Below, piece by piece: positions 16,707-25,079 of a stretch of 32,108 nucleotides of DNA. A model generated the notes under the pieces. That model ran no database searches, had not been told where the DNA came from, and worked only from the letters and a program-made list of their open reading frames with translations. The stretch comes from Sterolibacterium sp. Lineage in GTDB: Bacteria > Pseudomonadota > Gammaproteobacteria > Burkholderiales > Rhodocyclaceae. Both the position numbers and the translations under genes were made by a program. Position 1 is the stretch's first letter, and each line of letters starts with the position of its first letter. The stretch spans positions 30,460 to 62,567 of the forward strand of contig JAGOSV010000009.1 in assembly GCA_018062105.1 (NCBI GenBank), written 5' to 3'.

Positions 16707-18950
16707 ATGAACCTGCCTTCATCCCCGACGCTGGCGGATGCTCCGCCGGAACCCGGAAAAATGCTGGAATTTGCCTTGCAGGGTTTGCGCTGTGCGAATT
16801 GCGCCGCGCGCGTGGAACAGGCGCTCGATGCGCTGCCCGGTGCCGAGGCGGCGGTCAATTTCGCCAGCGAAAAGGCTTATGTCCGCCTGACACCGGACAG
16901 CACGCTGACGGCAGCGCAGATCATCACGGCGGTGGCCGCACTCGGCTATCAGGCCACGCTTTCGGATCGTGACAGCCATGCGGCGGAGCAGGCACGCAAG
17001 GCGGCGGCTTACCGTGCCGAGCTGCGCCAGTTCTGGCTGGCGGCGGCCTTTACCTTGCCGCTGGTGGCGCAGATGGCGGTCATGTTCAGCGGCACGGGGC
17101 AGGCCGGCAGCCATGATCTGCTGCCGCGCTGGCTGCAGTTTTTGCTGGCCACGCCGGTGCAGTTCTGGATCGGCCGGCGGTTTTATGTCGGTGCCTGGCA
17201 TGCGCTGCGTGGTGGTAGCGGCAACATGGATGTTCTGGTGGCACTGGGTACCAGCATGGCCTGGCTGTTCAGTACCGTAGTCACCTTCATGGCGTTGCAT
17301 GAGCAGCATGTCTATTTCGAGGCTTCGGCATCGGTGATCACGCTGGTCATGCTGGGCAAGATCCTCGAAGCCCGCGCCAAGGCGGGTGCTTCGGCGGCAC
17401 TGGAAGCATTGATCCGCCTGCAGCCGCAGACGGCGCGGGTGGAACGGGATGGCGAGGTGGTCGAGACGCCGGTGGGTTCGATGATGCCCGGTGATGTGTT
17501 CCTCGTCCGGCCGGGAGACGGCATTCCGGTGGATGGCGAGGTGCTGTCCGGCAACTCGACCGTCAATGAAGCCATGCTCACTGGCGAGAGCCTGCCGGTG
17601 GCCAAGCAGCCAGGCGATACGGTCTATGCCGCCACGGTCAATGGTGAAACCCTGTTGCGCTGCCGGGCAACCGGCGTGGGCAGCCAGACCTTGCTGTCGG
17701 GCATCATCCGGCTCGTCGAGGAGGCGCAAGGCTCCAAGGCGCCGGTGCAACGTCTGGTCGATCGGGTGGCGGCCATTTTCGTTCCGGTGGTGGTGCTGGT
17801 GGCCTTGCTGACTCTGGTGGGGGGTTGGCTGCTGACGGGTGAATTCACCACCGCCATGATCCATGCCGTGGCGGTACTGGTGATTGCCTGCCCTTGCGCT
17901 CTCGGTCTGGCAACACCGACGGCCATCATGGTGGGCACCGGACGCGGGGCGCGGGCCGGCATCCTGATCCGCGATGCCGAGGCGCTGGAGCTGGCCGGGC
18001 GCATCCGCATCCTGGCCGTAGACAAGACCGGCACCCTGACCCAGGGCCGGCCGGTGGTGACCGAGGTGCTGCCGCTGGCGGGCGTGTCGGCGGCAGAGCT
18101 GTTGCAGGTGGCGGCTACGCTCGAACAGGGAGCCAGCCATCCGCTGGCGCGGGCGGTGCTCGATCATGCGGCGCAGAGCGGGCTCGCGCTGGCGGCATTG
18201 GCAGCACTCGAAGCCGTCCCTGGCAAGGGTTTGCGTGGCCAGGTGGATGGAGTGCCTTGCCTGCTGGGCTCGCCGGAGTTTCTGGCAGAGGAAGGGGTTG
18301 TGCTGGCCGATGATGTCTTGCGGCCACTTCAGCAGACAGCACGCAGCATCATCGCCGTGGCACGGGAGGGGCGGGGGCTGGGGCTGCTGGCAGTGGCCGA
18401 TCCCCTGCGTGCCAGCACGCCGGCGGCGGTGGCGCAGCTTGCCCGGCTGGGTGTCGAGGTGGTCATGCTGAGTGGCGACAATGCTCGCACGGCGGCGGCG
18501 GTGGCACAGGAAGCTGGCATCACGCGCTTTCAGGCCGGCTTGCTGCCGGCTGGCAAGACCGAGGCACTGGCCGCACTCAAGATCGAGGCGGCGCAGCACA
18601 AGGGCTCGGTCGGTATGGTTGGTGATGGCATCAATGACGCTCCGGCGCTGGCCGCGGCCGATGTCGGTTTTGCCATGGGCGGTGGTACGGAAGTGGCCAT
18701 GAAGACCGCCGGCATCACCCTGATGCGCGATGACTTGCAACATGTCGTGGCCGCCATCGAGCTGTCACGCCAGACGCTGACCAAGATCCGCCAGAATCTG
18801 TTTTTTGCATTTTTCTACAACGTGCTGGGCATCCCGCTAGCCGCCTTTGGCATGCTCGATCCGGTGGTGGCGGGGGCGGCGATGGCACTGAGTTCGGTGT
18901 CGGTCGTCAGCAATTCCTTGCTGCTGCGGCACGGCGGGCAAAGCACATGA
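16707..18950 (+). CDS. copA: Copper-exporting P1B-type ATPase
   Basis: The 747-residue membrane ATPase has one N-terminal heavy-metal domain with Cys29 and Cys32 ([10 protein letters not shown]). The actuator loop has [14 protein letters not shown], the metal-channel motif is Cys395-Pro-Cys397 ([15 protein letters not shown]), the phosphorylated Asp439 is in DKTGTLTQG, the nucleotide domain has ASHPLARAV, and the hinge is [21 protein letters not shown]-terminal [13 protein letters not shown] and [16 protein letters not shown] match the Cu(I) P1B-1 signature. It should pump Cu(I) out of the cytoplasm, which would protect Fe-S clusters. GTG 16662 is also open, but ATG 16707 with GGA 6 nt upstream fits the -10 better. 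An unknown small gene follows by 16 bp. Confidence 0.95.
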   Translation: MNLPSSPTLADAPPEPGKMLEFALQGLRCANCAARVEQALDALPGAEAAVNFASEKAYVRLTPDSTLTAAQIITAVAALGYQATLSDRDSHAAEQARKAAAYRAELRQFWLAAAFTLPLVAQMAVMFSGTGQAGSHDLLPRWLQFLLATPVQFWIGRRFYVGAWHALRGGSGNMDVLVALGTSMAWLFSTVVTFMALHEQHVYFEASASVITLVMLGKILEARAKAGASAALEALIRLQPQTARVERDGEVVETPVGSMMPGDVFLVRPGDGIPVDGEVLSGNSTVNEAMLTGESLPVAKQPGDTVYAATVNGETLLRCRATGVGSQTLLSGIIRLVEEAQGSKAPVQRLVDRVAAIFVPVVVLVALLTLVGGWLLTGEFTTAMIHAVAVLVIACPCALGLATPTAIMVGTGRGARAGILIRDAEALELAGRIRILAVDKTGTLTQGRPVVTEVLPLAGVSAAELLQVAATLEQGASHPLARAVLDHAAQSGLALAALAALEAVPGKGLRGQVDGVPCLLGSPEFLAEEGVVLADDVLRPLQQTARSIIAVAREGRGLGLLAVADPLRASTPAAVAQLARLGVEVVMLSGDNARTAAAVAQEAGITRFQAGLLPAGKTEALAALKIEAAQHKGSVGMVGDGINDAPALAAADVGFAMGGGTEVAMKTAGITLMRDDLQHVVAAIELSRQTLTKIRQNLFFAFFYNVLGIPLAAFGMLDPVVAGAAMALSSVSVVSNSLLLRHGGQST

Positions 18951-18966
18951 CCATCAGGGAGGCAGG

Positions 18967-19422
18967 ATGAAAAAGACCATCAGGATCGCCACGCAGGAGA
19001 CGGCCGGCGATAGCGCGGGCTGTGGCAGCGCACCCGCAGCAGCGCAGTTTTCTGCCGGCATCGACACTGATATTTTCGAGGCAGACAGCCTGGCATTGGG
19101 CGGCGAACGCTTCTGGGAGGCTTTCTGGCGCACCCAGCATATTTATGGTGGCCTCGCCGAAGGCCGGCCACTGACACAGGTGCTGGCCGGACTGGGCGAG
19201 GATGTACTGGCCAAGTTTCATGAGGATGTCCTGCGTGCTGCTCGGGCAGCGGAGCAGTTGCCTGAAGAAGAGGCTAACGACATTTTTGGCATGGTGCGCT
19301 TTTTGCTGTCCATGGAGCACGCTGATCCGGAATTCGATCCGTTCACCGCGGAGCCTTATCAGGAAGTCATGCTGCGGCTGGCGGCATTGGCAGATAGTGA
19401 ATTGACACGGCGCAATTCCTGA
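18967..19422 (+). CDS. Unknown 151-residue protein in the copA operon
   Basis: I do not recognise this protein. It begins MKKTIRIATQETAGDSAGCG, then has an Ala-rich, low-complexity stretch and, from about residue 45, an acidic, probably alpha-helical part (GGERFWEAFWRTQHIYGGL, ARAAEQLPEEEANDIFGMVR). There is no signal peptide, membrane segment or obvious metal-binding cluster; only one Cys is present. GGGAGG (18957-18962) lies 4 nt before the ATG, and the gene begins 16 bp after copA, so co-expression with copA is likely. Codon use resembles that of its neighbours. A role in copper handling is only a guess from position. Confidence 0.8.
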   Translation: MKKTIRIATQETAGDSAGCGSAPAAAQFSAGIDTDIFEADSLALGGERFWEAFWRTQHIYGGLAEGRPLTQVLAGLGEDVLAKFHEDVLRAARAAEQLPEEEANDIFGMVRFLLSMEHADPEFDPFTAEPYQEVMLRLAALADSELTRRNS

Positions 19423-19475
19423 TGCTGCCGACACAAAGAGACAAGCCAGGATGCGATGAAGGCAGTAGCCTTCGC

Positions 19476-19481
19476 TATAAT
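19476..19481 (+). promoter_or_regulatory. -10 element of fabI
   Basis: TATAAT followed by CCGCCGG lies 30 nt upstream of the fabI ATG. No -35 hexamer of quality is visible. The GC-rich bases after the -10 are the kind that in E. coli go with ppGpp/DksA sensitivity; this is inference. Confidence 0.6.
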
Positions 19482-19511
19482 CCGCCGGTTTGCATTACTC
19501 TGGATTAGATC

Positions 19512-20315
19512 ATGGCTTTTCTTGCTGGCAAGCGCATTCTCATCACTGGGCTGTTGTCCAACCGTTCGATCGCCTATGGCATCGCCCAGGCCATGCACCG
19601 CGAAGGGGCGGAGCTGGCGTTTACCTATCAGAGCGAACGTGTGCGCGACCGTGTCGCCAAGCTGAGCAGCGATTTCGGCAGCTCGTTGCTGCTGCCGTGC
19701 GATGTGGCGGAAGATGCCCAGATCGATGCGCTGTTTGCCGAGCTGGGCAAGCAGTGGGGGACGCTGGATGGTCTCGTCCATTCGATCGCCTATGCACCGA
19801 ACGAGGCGCTGGAAGGGGACTTCCTCGATGGTATCTCGCGTGAAGCGTTCCGCATCGCCCATGACGTATCTGCCTACAGTTTTCCGGCACTGGCCAAGGG
19901 GGCTCGTCCCCTGATGAAGGGGCGCAATGGTTCGCTGCTGGCTTTGAGCTATCTGGGGGCGATCCGTACCATGCCCAACTACAACATCATGGGACTGGCC
20001 AAGGCCAGCCTAGAGGCCTCGGTGCGTTACATGGCAGCCAATCTCGGCCCGGAAGGTACGCGCGTCAATGCCATTTCGGCCGGCCCGATCAAGACGCTGG
20101 CGGCCTCCGGCATCGGCAGCTTCGGCAAGCTGCTGTCCTACAACTCGCATCATGCACCGTTGCGCCGTAACGTCACCATCGAGGAAGTCGGTAACGCGGC
20201 GGCCTTCCTGTGCTCCGATCTGGCTAGCGGCATCACCGGCGAGATCATGTTCGTTGATGGCGGCTTCAATACTACGGCACTGGGTAATGCCGACCCGATG
20301 GGTCAGGCTGACTGA
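19512..20315 (+). CDS. fabI: Enoyl-ACP reductase (NADH)
   Basis: The 267-residue short-chain dehydrogenase reduces trans-2-enoyl-ACP in the last step of each fatty-acid elongation round. It begins [34 protein letters not shown], very like E. coli FabI. The catalytic Tyr147, Tyr157 and Lys164 are in [21 protein letters not shown], followed by [16 protein letters not shown] and the C-terminal [15 protein letters not shown]. Residue 93 is Ala where E. coli has Gly; Ala is also natural in other FabI proteins. The Shine-Dalgarno sequence is weak. It has its own promoter, separate from copA. Confidence 0.97.
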   Translation: MAFLAGKRILITGLLSNRSIAYGIAQAMHREGAELAFTYQSERVRDRVAKLSSDFGSSLLLPCDVAEDAQIDALFAELGKQWGTLDGLVHSIAYAPNEALEGDFLDGISREAFRIAHDVSAYSFPALAKGARPLMKGRNGSLLALSYLGAIRTMPNYNIMGLAKASLEASVRYMAANLGPEGTRVNAISAGPIKTLAASGIGSFGKLLSYNSHHAPLRRNVTIEEVGNAAAFLCSDLASGITGEIMFVDGGFNTTALGNADPMGQAD

Positions 20316-20344
20316 CGGTTTGTTGTCGCCGCGTTGTTGCCGGT

Positions 20345-21187
20345 ATGAGACGGGGCTGGTGGGTGGCGATTCTGTGCTGGCCCGGCCTTTGCTGGGCGGG
20401 CACTTATGTCAATCATGTCGGCATGAGCTTTGTCGATATTCCGGCCGGCAGTTTTCTCATGGGGGCCTGCAAATCGGCCGGGGGACAGAAGGACGGCAAG
20501 GCCATTTGCCATGAGGTTGATGTCGAGGCCTACGAAGACGAAACCCCGCAGCATCGGGTAACGCTGCATGCCTTTCAGATGGGGCGCACGCCGGTCACCC
20601 TGGCACAGTTTGAGCGCTTTGCCCGCGATAGCGGCAATGCGGCTTTGCTCGATGAGCGCTTCCGCCGGGCGAATGAAGGGCAGGGGGGACTGACGCCGGT
20701 GGTCTGGGTCAGCTGGCAGGATGCCCAGGCATTCGTCGAATGGCTCAACCGCAGCAAGCCGAAGGCGGACACAGGTACCTACCGCTTGCCCAGCGAGGCG
20801 GAATGGGAATATGCCGCGCGCGGCGGGACGACGACACGCTACTTCTTCGGTGATGGTGCCGGACACTGGCTGGGCCTGTATGCCTGGTACGACAAGAATG
20901 CCGGCAACCGCCAGCGTGTCGTGGGTGGCAAGAAACCCAATGCCTACGGCCTGCACGATATGCTTGGCAACGTCTGGGAATGGACTGCAGATTGCTGGAA
21001 CGAGGATTATCGCAACGCACCGGCAGAGGGCAGTGCCTGGCAGCAGGGTGATTGCAGCCGGCGGGTGGTGCGTGGTGGTTCGTGGTTCGATGTGCCGCTG
21101 TACCTGCGGGTGACGGCACGCTTTGGCGACCGGGCGGCGCGGCGCATTGGTTACGACGGTTTCCGGGTGGTGCGTTCATTGCCCTGA
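20345..21187 (+). CDS. Exported SUMF1/formylglycine-enzyme-fold protein without catalytic cysteines
   Basis: A 280-residue protein with a likely signal peptide (MRRGWWVAILCWPGLCWAGT, cleavage near residue 18). The SUMF1-type domain is clear: FVDIPAGSFLMG, ETPQHRVTLHAFQMGRTPVT, YRLPSEAEWEYAARGG, YGLHDMLGNVWEWTADC, RVVRGGSWFD and GYDGFRVVRS. In true formylglycine-generating enzymes two cysteines follow RGGS; here those positions are Asp249 and Leu254, so sulfatase maturation by that mechanism is not expected. Such proteins may be binding or structural C-lectin-like domains. It follows fabI by 29 bp without a clear ribosome site. The last 12 bp overlap the convergent mtfA gene. No sulfatase gene is nearby. 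Confidence 0.88.
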   Translation: MRRGWWVAILCWPGLCWAGTYVNHVGMSFVDIPAGSFLMGACKSAGGQKDGKAICHEVDVEAYEDETPQHRVTLHAFQMGRTPVTLAQFERFARDSGNAALLDERFRRANEGQGGLTPVVWVSWQDAQAFVEWLNRSKPKADTGTYRLPSEAEWEYAARGGTTTRYFFGDGAGHWLGLYAWYDKNAGNRQRVVGGKKPNAYGLHDMLGNVWEWTADCWNEDYRNAPAEGSAWQQGDCSRRVVRGGSWFDVPLYLRVTARFGDRAARRIGYDGFRVVRSLP

Positions 21188-21961
21188 TTTGCCGGGGTTT
21201 TGCCGGTAGAAGTGGCGCAGCTGCTCATGTACGGCCGGATATTCTTCCAGCAGTACGGCAGATTGGCTGAAAAAAGCCTCGCTCATGACCGCGAAAAATT
21301 CGGCCGGTGCGCTGGCTCCGTAAGGATCCAGTTGGCTGTGCTCTTCTCCTCCAGTTTCGATGCGCTGCCGGAAATCAGCATAGGCCGTGGCAAAGGCGGC
21401 GTGCCAGTCGGTGCGTGACATATTGCTGTGTAGCGGCGGAAAGCCATCGGCTGCGCCATTTTTCATGTCGAGCTGGTGGGCGAATTCGTGCAGGACGATC
21501 TGGCACCCGGCCTGTTCCTGGGTGTGGTTCTCTTCATCATCAAACCAAGACAGCAGCACCGGCCCGCCATGCCAGGCCTCACCGAGGACGGTGTCATCGA
21601 ACTCGTGGACGATGCCGCATTCGTCGGTTTCCTGACGCGGAATGACGAAATCACCTGGATACACGACGATGCCCTGCCAGCCGTCGTACCAGTCGAGGCC
21701 GAGGTTGAGGATGGGCAGGCAGGCTTGCAGGGCGATGGAGAGCTGGATTGGCAGCCGCAGCGTCAATCCCTGGGCAGCACTCATTTGTTTGCTGACGAGG
21801 AATTCGAGGCTCAGTTGGCGCAGGCGCTGGCGGTCGGTCAGGCTCAGATGGTCGAGCACGGGCAGGCAAGCTTCGACCTGCTGCCAGGCTTCGGCAGGAA
21901 TCTCGCGGCTGAGCGCACGAGCCCGGCGACGGCGCAGCCAGCGGTGCAGGGCATGGAACAT
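21176..21961 (-). CDS. mtfA: M90-family zinc peptidase MtfA
   Basis: The 261-residue protein has the zinc motif HEFAH at residues 158-162 (VLHEFAHQLDMKNGAADG) and a downstream EFFAVMSEAFF that supplies the third ligand. It starts MFHALHRWLRRRRARAL. In E. coli MtfA binds the repressor Mlc (DgsA) and so affects glucose uptake genes, and it has aminopeptidase activity. The 3' end overlaps the SUMF1-type gene by 12 bp in convergent orientation. AAGGAG lies about 12 nt before the ATG, which is long. A homopurine tract and tandem repeat lie upstream, shared with the relA upstream region. Confidence 0.93.
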   Translation of the reverse strand: MFHALHRWLRRRRARALSREIPAEAWQQVEACLPVLDHLSLTDRQRLRQLSLEFLVSKQMSAAQGLTLRLPIQLSIALQACLPILNLGLDWYDGWQGIVVYPGDFVIPRQETDECGIVHEFDDTVLGEAWHGGPVLLSWFDDEENHTQEQAGCQIVLHEFAHQLDMKNGAADGFPPLHSNMSRTDWHAAFATAYADFRQRIETGGEEHSQLDPYGASAPAEFFAVMSEAFFSQSAVLLEEYPAVHEQLRHFYRQNPGKSGQ

Positions 21962-22002
21962 GGGGGGTGCGTGCTCCTTGGCAGGCAGTCAGGCAGATCG
22001 GG

Positions 22003-22008
22003 ATTATG
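22003..22008 (-). promoter_or_regulatory. Putative -10 element of mtfA
   Basis: On the minus strand CATAAT followed by CCCGATC lies about 41 nt before the mtfA ATG. The form matches the other ATAATC-type -10 elements of the window. The polypurine tract 22019-22044 (minus-strand view) occupies the spacer and -35 region. Confidence 0.4.
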
Positions 22009-22018
22009 CCGGGGAAAG

Positions 22019-22044
22019 TTTTCTTCTCTCTTCTCTTCTCTCTT
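22019..22044. repeat. 26-nt homopyrimidine/homopurine tract
   Basis: All 26 bases on the plus strand are C or T, built from TTCTCTC-like units. Such mirror-like tracts can form unusual DNA structure. It lies between the divergent mtfA and relA genes. Confidence 0.8.
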
Positions 22045-22060
22045 ACCTTGTCAGCCGGCG

Positions 22061-22090
22061 GTATGGGGCGGTATGGGGCGGTATGGGGCG
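22061..22090. repeat. Three perfect tandem copies of GTATGGGGCG
   Basis: The 10-bp unit occurs at 22061-22070, 22071-22080 and 22081-22090. It lies about 75 bp before the relA start codon in the mtfA-relA intergenic region and contains G4 runs at 10-bp spacing. Confidence 0.9.
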
Positions 22091-22149
22091 ACATGCGGTG
22101 ATGCGTTGTTGTGTGCGATTGCTGCGCAGCAGGGGGCGTGCCAATCTGG

Positions 22150-22155
22150 GATAAT
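22150..22155 (+). promoter_or_regulatory. Putative -10 element of relA, giving a nearly leaderless mRNA
   Basis: GATAAT is followed by eight bases (CCGCCCCC) and then the relA ATG at 22164. With normal spacing transcription starts 1-3 nt before or at the ATG. No Shine-Dalgarno sequence is present before the ATG, which agrees with leaderless translation. The -35 region has no clear hexamer. Confidence 0.5.
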
Positions 22156-22163
22156 CCGCCCCC

Positions 22164-24503
22164 ATGTCTTCGAGTTCATTGCTTTCTCCGCTGCCTGATT
22201 CGGACAGCCTGCCGCCTCCGGAGGGTGCTGATGGTGCCGCTGGTGCCGCTGCGCCCATGCTGCCGCAACCGCTGCCCCCAGCGCTTTCCACCTTCTCGTG
22301 GCAATTGACCTTGCTCGATGATCTGGCCGTTGGCTTGCCGCCGGCGGCTCGGGAGACATTGGCGCAAGCCTTGCGTTGGGCGGACCGGTGCTATGCCGGC
22401 AGCACCCTGGAGACGGGTGAGTTGGTGCTCGATCATGGGGTTGGCATGGCACGCATTGCGGCAGTGCTCGAACTCGATCTGGATGCACGCCTGGCGGCCT
22501 TGTTGTTTGCCCTTTCGACGCATGGCCGGTATGCGGAGGCTGCGGCAGAGGATTGGCGCGGGCCGTTGATGCAGGATTTTGGTGTAGCGACAGCACATCT
22601 GGTCGAGGGTATGTTGCGTCTCAATCATATCCGTCTGCTGTCGAGTAACCGGGGTTCTTCAACGGAAGATGGCCATCTGCAGGCGGAGACTCTGCGCAAG
22701 ATGCTGCTGGCGATGGTGGAGGATATCCGGGTGGTGCTGCTGCGTCTGGCCAGCCGGAACCAGACCATGCGTTATCTGACCGGGCACCCTGGGGCGCTGC
22801 GTGAACGTCTGGCGCATGAGAGTCTGGATTTGTATGCGCCACTGGCCAATCGTCTGGGGGTCTGGCAGATGAAGTGGGAGCTCGAGGATTTGTCTTTTCG
22901 CTTCCTTGAGCCGGCGACGTACAAGCGTATTGCCCGGATGCTCGATGAGCGACGGGTGGAGCGCGAGCGTTTCATCGAGGACACCAAGGTGCGCCTCAAG
23001 GCCGAGATGCAGGCCGCCGGAATTGCCGCCGAGGTGCAGGGCCGTCCCAAGCATATCTACAGCATCTGGAACAAGATGCGCGCCAAGCGGCTGGAATTCG
23101 ACGAGGTGTATGACGTGCGTGCCTTGCGTATCCTTGTTTCCGAGGTTGCCGATTGTTATGCCGCACTGGGGATCGTGCATGGCCGCTGGCAGCCGGTGCC
23201 GGGCGAGTTCGATGATTACATCATTCAACCCAAGGGCAATGATTACCGCTCGCTGCACACTGCCGTGATCGCTGAAGATGGCCGTCCTTTCGAGGTGCAG
23301 ATACGCACCTACGAGATGCACTACCACTCCGAGCTGGGGGTAGCAGCCCATTGGCGCTACAAGGAAACCGGGCAATCGAAGGAGTCGAGCCGCAACGAGC
23401 AGGCTTATGACGACAAGATTTCCTATCTGCGCCAGCTGTTGTCGTGGCGTGACGAAATTACCGACAGCACCGAATGGGTAGCGCATTTCAAGAGGGCCGA
23501 GCTGGATGACACGATCTATGTGCTGACACCGCAGGGACGAGTGTTCGATCTGGCACGCGGTGCCACACCGGTGGATTTTGCCTACCGGCTGCATACCGAT
23601 CTGGGGCACCGTTGTCGTGGCGCGCGGGTGGATGGTCAGCTGGTGCCACTCAATACGCCGCTGGCCAGCGGCCAGCGGGTGGAAATCATCACGATCCGGC
23701 AGGGCGGGCCGTCGCGCGACTGGCTGAATCTGGCCCTGGGCTATCTGGCCAGTCACCGGGCGAAGCAGAAGGTCAGACAATGGTTCTCGGCGCAGGAGGA
23801 TGAGAATCTGCTGGCCCAGGGGCGGGCCCATGTTGCGCGCGAGTTGCAGCGTGATGGCCAGACGCAGGCCAATATCGAGATGCTGGCTCAGCGGCTGGGG
23901 CACAAGAGCGTCGAGGATTTTTACCGGGCAGCCGGGCGCGGTGAGGTCGGCACCCGGCTGTTGCAAGAGGCGCTGCGCAGTGAGGAGGACAAAGCCGCCG
24001 AGGAAGCACAGGTACCACAAATCGTCAGTCAGCGTAGTCGTATCGCGGCTGGCAATGCCGGGGTATTGGTGGTGGGCGTGGATAAGTTGATGACGCAGCT
24101 GGCCCGTTGCTGCCGTCCGGTGCCGCCTGATGTGATTTCCGGCTTCGTCACGCGCGGCAAGGGCGTGTCCATCCATCGCAGTGATTGCCGCACTTTCCGT
24201 CATATCGCCACACGTCATCCGGAGCGTGTCATCACGACGGGCTGGGGTAAAAACAGTGCCGACGGGCAGCGACATTATTCGGTGGGGCTGGTGGTCGAGG
24301 CACAGGACCGGCAGGGCTTGCTGCGGGATATTTCCGAAGTGCTGTCGCGTGATCGCATCAATGTCACGGCCGTCAAGACCTTGTCACGCAGCGGCACGGC
24401 ACGCATGTCTTTTACCGTGGAGCTGACCGATGTGAAGCAGCTGCAATATTTGTTGAGGCTGATCCAGGCTGTGCCGGGGGTCAGTAATGCCTGGCGCAGC
24501 TGA
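22164..24503 (+). CDS. relA: (p)ppGpp synthetase RelA
   Basis: The 779-residue long RSH protein is of RelA type. The N-terminal hydrolase region is degenerate: where SpoT has the HD motif this protein reads ALLFALSTHGR, so (p)ppGpp hydrolysis is not expected. The synthetase domain has RPKHIYSIWNKM, YDVRALRILV, EFDDYI at residues 348-353 (the acidic RelA form; SpoT/Rel have a basic RxKD) and NDYRSLHTAV. TGS (DTIYVLTPQGRVFDL), the Cys-rich region (ARCCRPVPPDVISGFVTRGKG) and a C-terminal ACT domain follow. It should make ppGpp on stalled ribosomes. The first 35 residues are Pro/Ala/Ser-rich and not conserved. No separate SpoT gene is in the window. Confidence 0.95.
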   Translation: MSSSSLLSPLPDSDSLPPPEGADGAAGAAAPMLPQPLPPALSTFSWQLTLLDDLAVGLPPAARETLAQALRWADRCYAGSTLETGELVLDHGVGMARIAAVLELDLDARLAALLFALSTHGRYAEAAAEDWRGPLMQDFGVATAHLVEGMLRLNHIRLLSSNRGSSTEDGHLQAETLRKMLLAMVEDIRVVLLRLASRNQTMRYLTGHPGALRERLAHESLDLYAPLANRLGVWQMKWELEDLSFRFLEPATYKRIARMLDERRVERERFIEDTKVRLKAEMQAAGIAAEVQGRPKHIYSIWNKMRAKRLEFDEVYDVRALRILVSEVADCYAALGIVHGRWQPVPGEFDDYIIQPKGNDYRSLHTAVIAEDGRPFEVQIRTYEMHYHSELGVAAHWRYKETGQSKESSRNEQAYDDKISYLRQLLSWRDEITDSTEWVAHFKRAELDDTIYVLTPQGRVFDLARGATPVDFAYRLHTDLGHRCRGARVDGQLVPLNTPLASGQRVEIITIRQGGPSRDWLNLALGYLASHRAKQKVRQWFSAQEDENLLAQGRAHVARELQRDGQTQANIEMLAQRLGHKSVEDFYRAAGRGEVGTRLLQEALRSEEDKAAEEAQVPQIVSQRSRIAAGNAGVLVVGVDKLMTQLARCCRPVPPDVISGFVTRGKGVSIHRSDCRTFRHIATRHPERVITTGWGKNSADGQRHYSVGLVVEAQDRQGLLRDISEVLSRDRINVTAVKTLSRSGTARMSFTVELTDVKQLQYLLRLIQAVPGVSNAWRS

Positions 24504-24577
24504 GGCTGCCGGCAGTTTTGTGTCGTTTGTTTGTCAAAACCCCTTTGTTATTGACCCTTGGTTACGGGAGATTGTGT

Positions 24578-25069
24578 ATGGAAAAGAGTATGGCCCAGGC
24601 AGAAGTCATCGTGAATTTGCCGCGCGCTGAAATCTGGTCACGGCTGCGGGATTTGAGCTGCCCGCAAAAATACGTCCCCGGTTTGCGTGATTGCCGGATG
24701 ACGACCGAGCGCAAGGAAGGTGTGGGTGCCAGCCGGCGGGTGTATACGACCAGCGGCATGGAGATGGATGAAACGGTGGTCGAATGGAATGAAGGCCAGG
24801 GCTTTGTCATCAAGCTCCATGATGGCAGCAAGCCGCCGCCGCCCATCTTCACGGAAGCCCGTTTTCATTATCTGCTCGAAGATATTCCGGGGGGCAAAAC
24901 GTGCTTCAAGCCGACCATGACCTACACCCTGAAATTCGGTGTGCTGGGTGTTTTGCTTGATCGCCTGATGATCAACTGGATCGTGCGCAGCAACATGAAG
25001 AAGGTGGGTCTGGGGTTCAAGCAGTTCTACGAAACGGGCAGGCCGTCCAATCCGGCGTACAAGGCGTGA
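24578..25069 (+). CDS. SRPBCC (START/Bet v1-fold) protein
   Basis: A 163-residue protein that begins MEKSMAQAEVIVNLPRAEIWSRLRDLSCPQKYVPGL, the typical start of the SRPBCC fold (strand, then helix, then the W..L.D...Y.P block). The fold binds hydrophobic ligands and includes polyketide cyclases; ligand is unknown here. GGGAG (24566-24570) lies 7 nt before ATG 24578; an upstream start at 24518 is open but not supported. The gap from relA (24504-24577) holds a short CTGCCGGCAG palindrome followed by TTTT. It stands 10 bp before a type II thioesterase gene, so the two probably form an operon. It has no signal peptide. Confidence 0.85.
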   Translation: MEKSMAQAEVIVNLPRAEIWSRLRDLSCPQKYVPGLRDCRMTTERKEGVGASRRVYTTSGMEMDETVVEWNEGQGFVIKLHDGSKPPPPIFTEARFHYLLEDIPGGKTCFKPTMTYTLKFGVLGVLLDRLMINWIVRSNMKKVGLGFKQFYETGRPSNPAYKA

Positions 25070-25079
25070 GGGGTGAAGT

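Noticed and set aside
16719-18743. 674-codon minus-strand open frame opposite copA
   Set aside because: The copA reading frame has every P1B ATPase motif; the opposite frame is a shadow rich in His, Gln and Arg.
19788-19790. FabI residue 93 is Ala where triclosan-resistance changes occur in E. coli (Gly93)
   Set aside because: Ala at this position is natural in triclosan-sensitive FabI proteins such as that of Staphylococcus aureus, so resistance cannot be inferred.
22659-24275. 538-codon minus-strand open frame opposite relA
   Set aside because: relA motifs fill the plus strand throughout this range; the antisense frame shows no domain.
24506-24519. CTGCCGGCAG followed by TTTT after relA as a terminator
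   Set aside because: The palindrome leaves only a 3-bp stem once a loop is allowed, too weak for a confident terminator.
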